Source: Candidatus Auribacterota bacterium (GTDB lineage: Bacteria > Auribacterota > JAFGBW01). From it: a stretch of DNA of 7,193 bases. Within the stretch, counting starts at the first letter, position 1. Every line of letters begins with the position of its first letter. Below the pieces are notes generated by a model. That model did no database searches, had not been told where the DNA came from, and worked only from the letters and a program-made list of their open reading frames with translations. The position numbers and the translations under genes are program-made. The stretch spans positions 1 to 7,193 of the forward strand of contig JAFGBW010000130.1 of assembly GCA_016932965.1 (NCBI GenBank), read 5' to 3'. Shown here one piece after another: positions 5,704 to 7,193 of this stretch.

Positions 5704-5912
5704 CCACGAAAAGTACAAAATACGTGAAAGGAATTAACCATCAAATACAGTATTTCCGTTTTTAAAAAAATAATAAGATCAAACGTATTCGATCCATGCA
5801 TCAGGGAATGAAGATAAAAAATATTAAAAAGCACTAAATTATTGAATGAATCGCATTTAATTTTTCGAAGCGGAGCTGAGAAAAATTTTCGTGCTTTTAG
5901 TGTTTTTCGTGG
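5704..5912. repeat. AT-rich element with imperfect terminal inverted repeats (MITE-like)
   Basis: The left end reads CCACGAAAAGTACAAAATAC (5704-5723) and continues with GTGAAAGG. The right end, on the minus strand from 5912, reads CCACGAAAAACACTAAAAGC and continues with ACGAAAA. Roughly two thirds of about 27 positions match, with CCACGAAAA identical at both termini. The ~209-bp interior is AT-rich and encodes nothing recognisable. No clear target-site duplication is visible. The termini resemble the unit at 1825-1851, so this may be two facing copies of a dispersed intergenic repeat and not a mobile element. Confidence 0.5.
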
Positions 5913-5942
5913 TTAAAAAATAAAAGGATAACCGACGCTTTC

Positions 5943-5995
5943 ACCCGACAGAGAAAACGGGCGGGGTTTAATGCAACGTCATTCCCCCTGCGGGT
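5943..5995 (+). other. GC-rich foldable segment upstream of glgE
   Basis: ACCCG (5943-5947) pairs with CGGGT (5991-5995), and CAG (5949-5951) pairs with CTG (5988-5990) across a one-base bulge. Inside, GGGG (5963-5966) pairs with CCCC (5984-5987) and AATG (5970-5973) with CATT (5980-5983), leaving a CAACGT loop. It is about 90 nt upstream of the glgE start. No T-run follows, so it is not a typical intrinsic terminator. It could be an mRNA leader structure or a REP-like element. Confidence 0.35.
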
Positions 5996-6072
5996 TAAGC
6001 TGAATGTTAAATTTAGAATTAAAACAATGATAACTTAAACCTGCTTGCTTAATAGAGCTAATAACAATCTTT

Positions 6073-6080
6073 AGGAAGGA
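6073..6080 (+). promoter_or_regulatory. Strong ribosome-binding site of glgE
   Basis: AGGAAGGA lies 7 nt upstream of the ATG at 6088. It is the best Shine-Dalgarno match in the window and fixes the glgE start. Confidence 0.85.
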
Positions 6081-6087
6081 CACGGCC

Positions 6088-7193
6088 ATGAATTTACCTG
6101 CGAAAACCCTTATCATAGAATCCATTTATCCGGAAATAGACGATGGACGATACGCGATCAAACGGGAACAGGGCGACACGCTGGAAGTCTATGCGGATAT
6201 TTTCAGAGACGGCCATGGTCCTGTATCGGCCTTTTTAAAATACCGTCATTTCAGGGAGAAAAAATGGGAAAAAGTGCCCATGACCCTCATTGGCGACCAC
6301 CGCTGGAGAGGTAGTTTTATCCTCGAAAAGGTCGGGCGGTATGAATACACGATAGAGGCTTTTCCCGAAGAAAATAAAAATTTAAGCACCACCTATGACC
6401 GGACGCTCGAAGTGATGGTGGATGAACCTATTGCCCGTTTCGCAGCATGGTATGAAATGTGGCCCCGTTCCCAGGGGACAGTGGAGGGCCAGTCAGCCAC
6501 ATTTGAGGACATGAAAAACAGGCTGAAAGATATTCATGCCATGGGATTTGACGTGATCTATCTGACCCCCATTCACCCGATAGGAAAAACAAACAGAAAG
6601 GGGCCGAATAATTCACAGATCGCCTCCCCGACAGACCCCGGATGCCCCTATTCCATCGGGAATGAATTCGGCGGCCACAAGGCGGTCGAGCCCACTCTGG
6701 GCACGCTCGATGATTTCAAGGATTTTGTCAGAGCCTGCAATGAACTTTCCATGGAAGTTGCCCTGGACATCACATTCACCTGTTCCCCGGACCATCCTTA
6801 TATCAAGGAGCACCCGGACTGGTTTTTCTATAACGAGGACGGGACGCTGAAGTTCGCGGAAAATCCGCCGAAAAAATATGAGGACAGCTGTCCCCTCAAT
6901 TTTTATCCGGCAAACTATCAGGAGATGTGGGATGAGATGACTTCCATATTTATTTTCTGGAGGGAGCAGGGTGTGAAGATTTTCCGTGTGGACAATCCGC
7001 ACACCAAGCCCGTTCATTTCTGGGAATACTGCATCAGGAAAATCAAGGATAGCTATCCTGAATGTGTATTTTTATCCGAGGCGTTCACCCATCCCAAGAT
7101 GATGAAGGCGCTAGCCAAAGCCGGGTTCTCCGAATCGTACACGTATTTTACCTGGAGAAACACCAAGTTTGAGCTGACCAGCTATCTGCAGGA
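6088..7193 (+). CDS. glgE: Alpha-1,4-glucan:maltose-1-phosphate maltosyltransferase (GlgE), 5' part; runs off right edge
   Basis: 368 codons are present, about half of the usual ~650-700 aa. GlgE (GH13 subfamily 3) transfers maltosyl units from alpha-maltose-1-phosphate to the non-reducing end of alpha-1,4-glucans in the cytoplasm. Residues ~20-110 form the N-terminal beta-sandwich. Then come ARFAAWYEMWPRS (116-128), GFDVIYLTPIHPIGKTNRKG (153-172), GHKAVEPTLGTLDDF (196-210) and EVALDI (223-228). Phosphate-site residues by family alignment are N259, K262 and Y264 in ENPPKKYED, plus N303. The nucleophile is D302 in FRVDNPHTKP and the acid/base is E331 in FLSEAFTHP. SYTYFTWRNTK (350-360) is also conserved. 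The third catalytic Asp, the rest of the barrel and the C-domain lie beyond the edge. All visible active-site positions are intact. The start is fixed by AGGAAGGA 7 nt upstream. The preceding glgM would supply its substrate; glgB, treS or pep2 might follow, but this cannot be seen. Confidence 0.97.
   Translation, partial: MNLPAKTLIIESIYPEIDDGRYAIKREQGDTLEVYADIFRDGHGPVSAFLKYRHFREKKWEKVPMTLIGDHRWRGSFILEKVGRYEYTIEAFPEENKNLSTTYDRTLEVMVDEPIARFAAWYEMWPRSQGTVEGQSATFEDMKNRLKDIHAMGFDVIYLTPIHPIGKTNRKGPNNSQIASPTDPGCPYSIGNEFGGHKAVEPTLGTLDDFKDFVRACNELSMEVALDITFTCSPDHPYIKEHPDWFFYNEDGTLKFAENPPKKYEDSCPLNFYPANYQEMWDEMTSIFIFWREQGVKIFRVDNPHTKPVHFWEYCIRKIKDSYPECVFLSEAFTHPKMMKALAKAGFSESYTYFTWRNTKFELTSYLQ

Larger units (their letters stand above)
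5686..6087. other. 402-bp gap between glgM and glgE
   Basis: No coding frame of note is present. The left half (5704-5912) is strongly AT-rich and bounded by imperfect inverted repeats. It is followed by a GC-rich foldable segment at 5943-5995 and an AT-rich leader ending in a strong ribosome-binding site. A gap this long inside a two-gene pathway unit suggests an inserted repeat element, a separate glgE promoter, or both. I could not fix a promoter with confidence. Confidence 0.6.

Noticed and set aside
5686-6087. Small gene between glgM and glgE
   Set aside because: All frames are short and AT-rich, without a ribosome-binding site plus protein-like content.
6613-7017. 134-codon minus-strand reading frame inside glgE
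   Set aside because: It is antisense to highly conserved GlgE catalytic motifs and has no recognisable domain, so it is a shadow frame.

Overview
The window looks like chromosomal DNA of a free-living bacterium of moderate GC content, probably an environmental Gram-negative-type lineage such as Nitrospirota or the former Deltaproteobacteria. That placement is inferred from the gene mix (a small PGM-LAR protein with HDOD and GGDEF proteins, a membrane-fused spermine-synthase-like protein, GlgE) and is weak. No plasmid, phage, IS, CRISPR, tRNA or rRNA genes were seen.

Left part (1-1850), all on the minus strand: a three-gene signalling operon read from 1662 down to the left edge. It encodes a 105-aa protein of unknown function with a PGM-LAR N-terminal domain, a 290-aa HDOD protein, and the N-terminal part of a GGDEF protein whose receiver-like domain has lost its phosphorylation residues. 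Both junctions are 4-base start/stop overlaps (ATGA, GTGA), so translation is probably coupled. The 188-bp gap upstream of the operon holds three inverted repeats in a row, the largest having 12-bp arms.

Centre (1851-3962), minus strand: one large gene for a 703-aa polytopic membrane protein with a central SAM-binding, spermidine/spermine-synthase-like Rossmann domain.

Intergenic 3963-4479: between the divergent membrane-protein and glycosyltransferase genes. It holds two arrays of related 7-bp repeats in inverted orientation, an FNR/CRP-type dyad between them, and two tiny SD-ATG-stop reading frames.

Right part (4480-7193), plus strand: a GT4 glycosyltransferase of the corynebacterial GlgA/GlgM type, followed by the first 368 codons of GlgE. 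By family knowledge, GlgM makes alpha-maltose-1-phosphate from ADP-glucose and glucose-1-phosphate, and GlgE transfers the maltosyl unit to a growing alpha-1,4-glucan. The pair therefore suggests the maltose-1-phosphate route to glycogen-like glucan. The two genes are separated by 402 bp. That gap holds an AT-rich, roughly 209-bp segment with imperfect terminal inverted repeats and then a GC-rich foldable segment, so glgE may have its own promoter or leader.

The genes belong to known families. The least explained material is in the intergenic DNA: two repeat families, the palindrome cluster and the leader-like mini-ORFs. The degenerate receiver domain and three 9-base homopolymer tracts inside genes also deserve a look.
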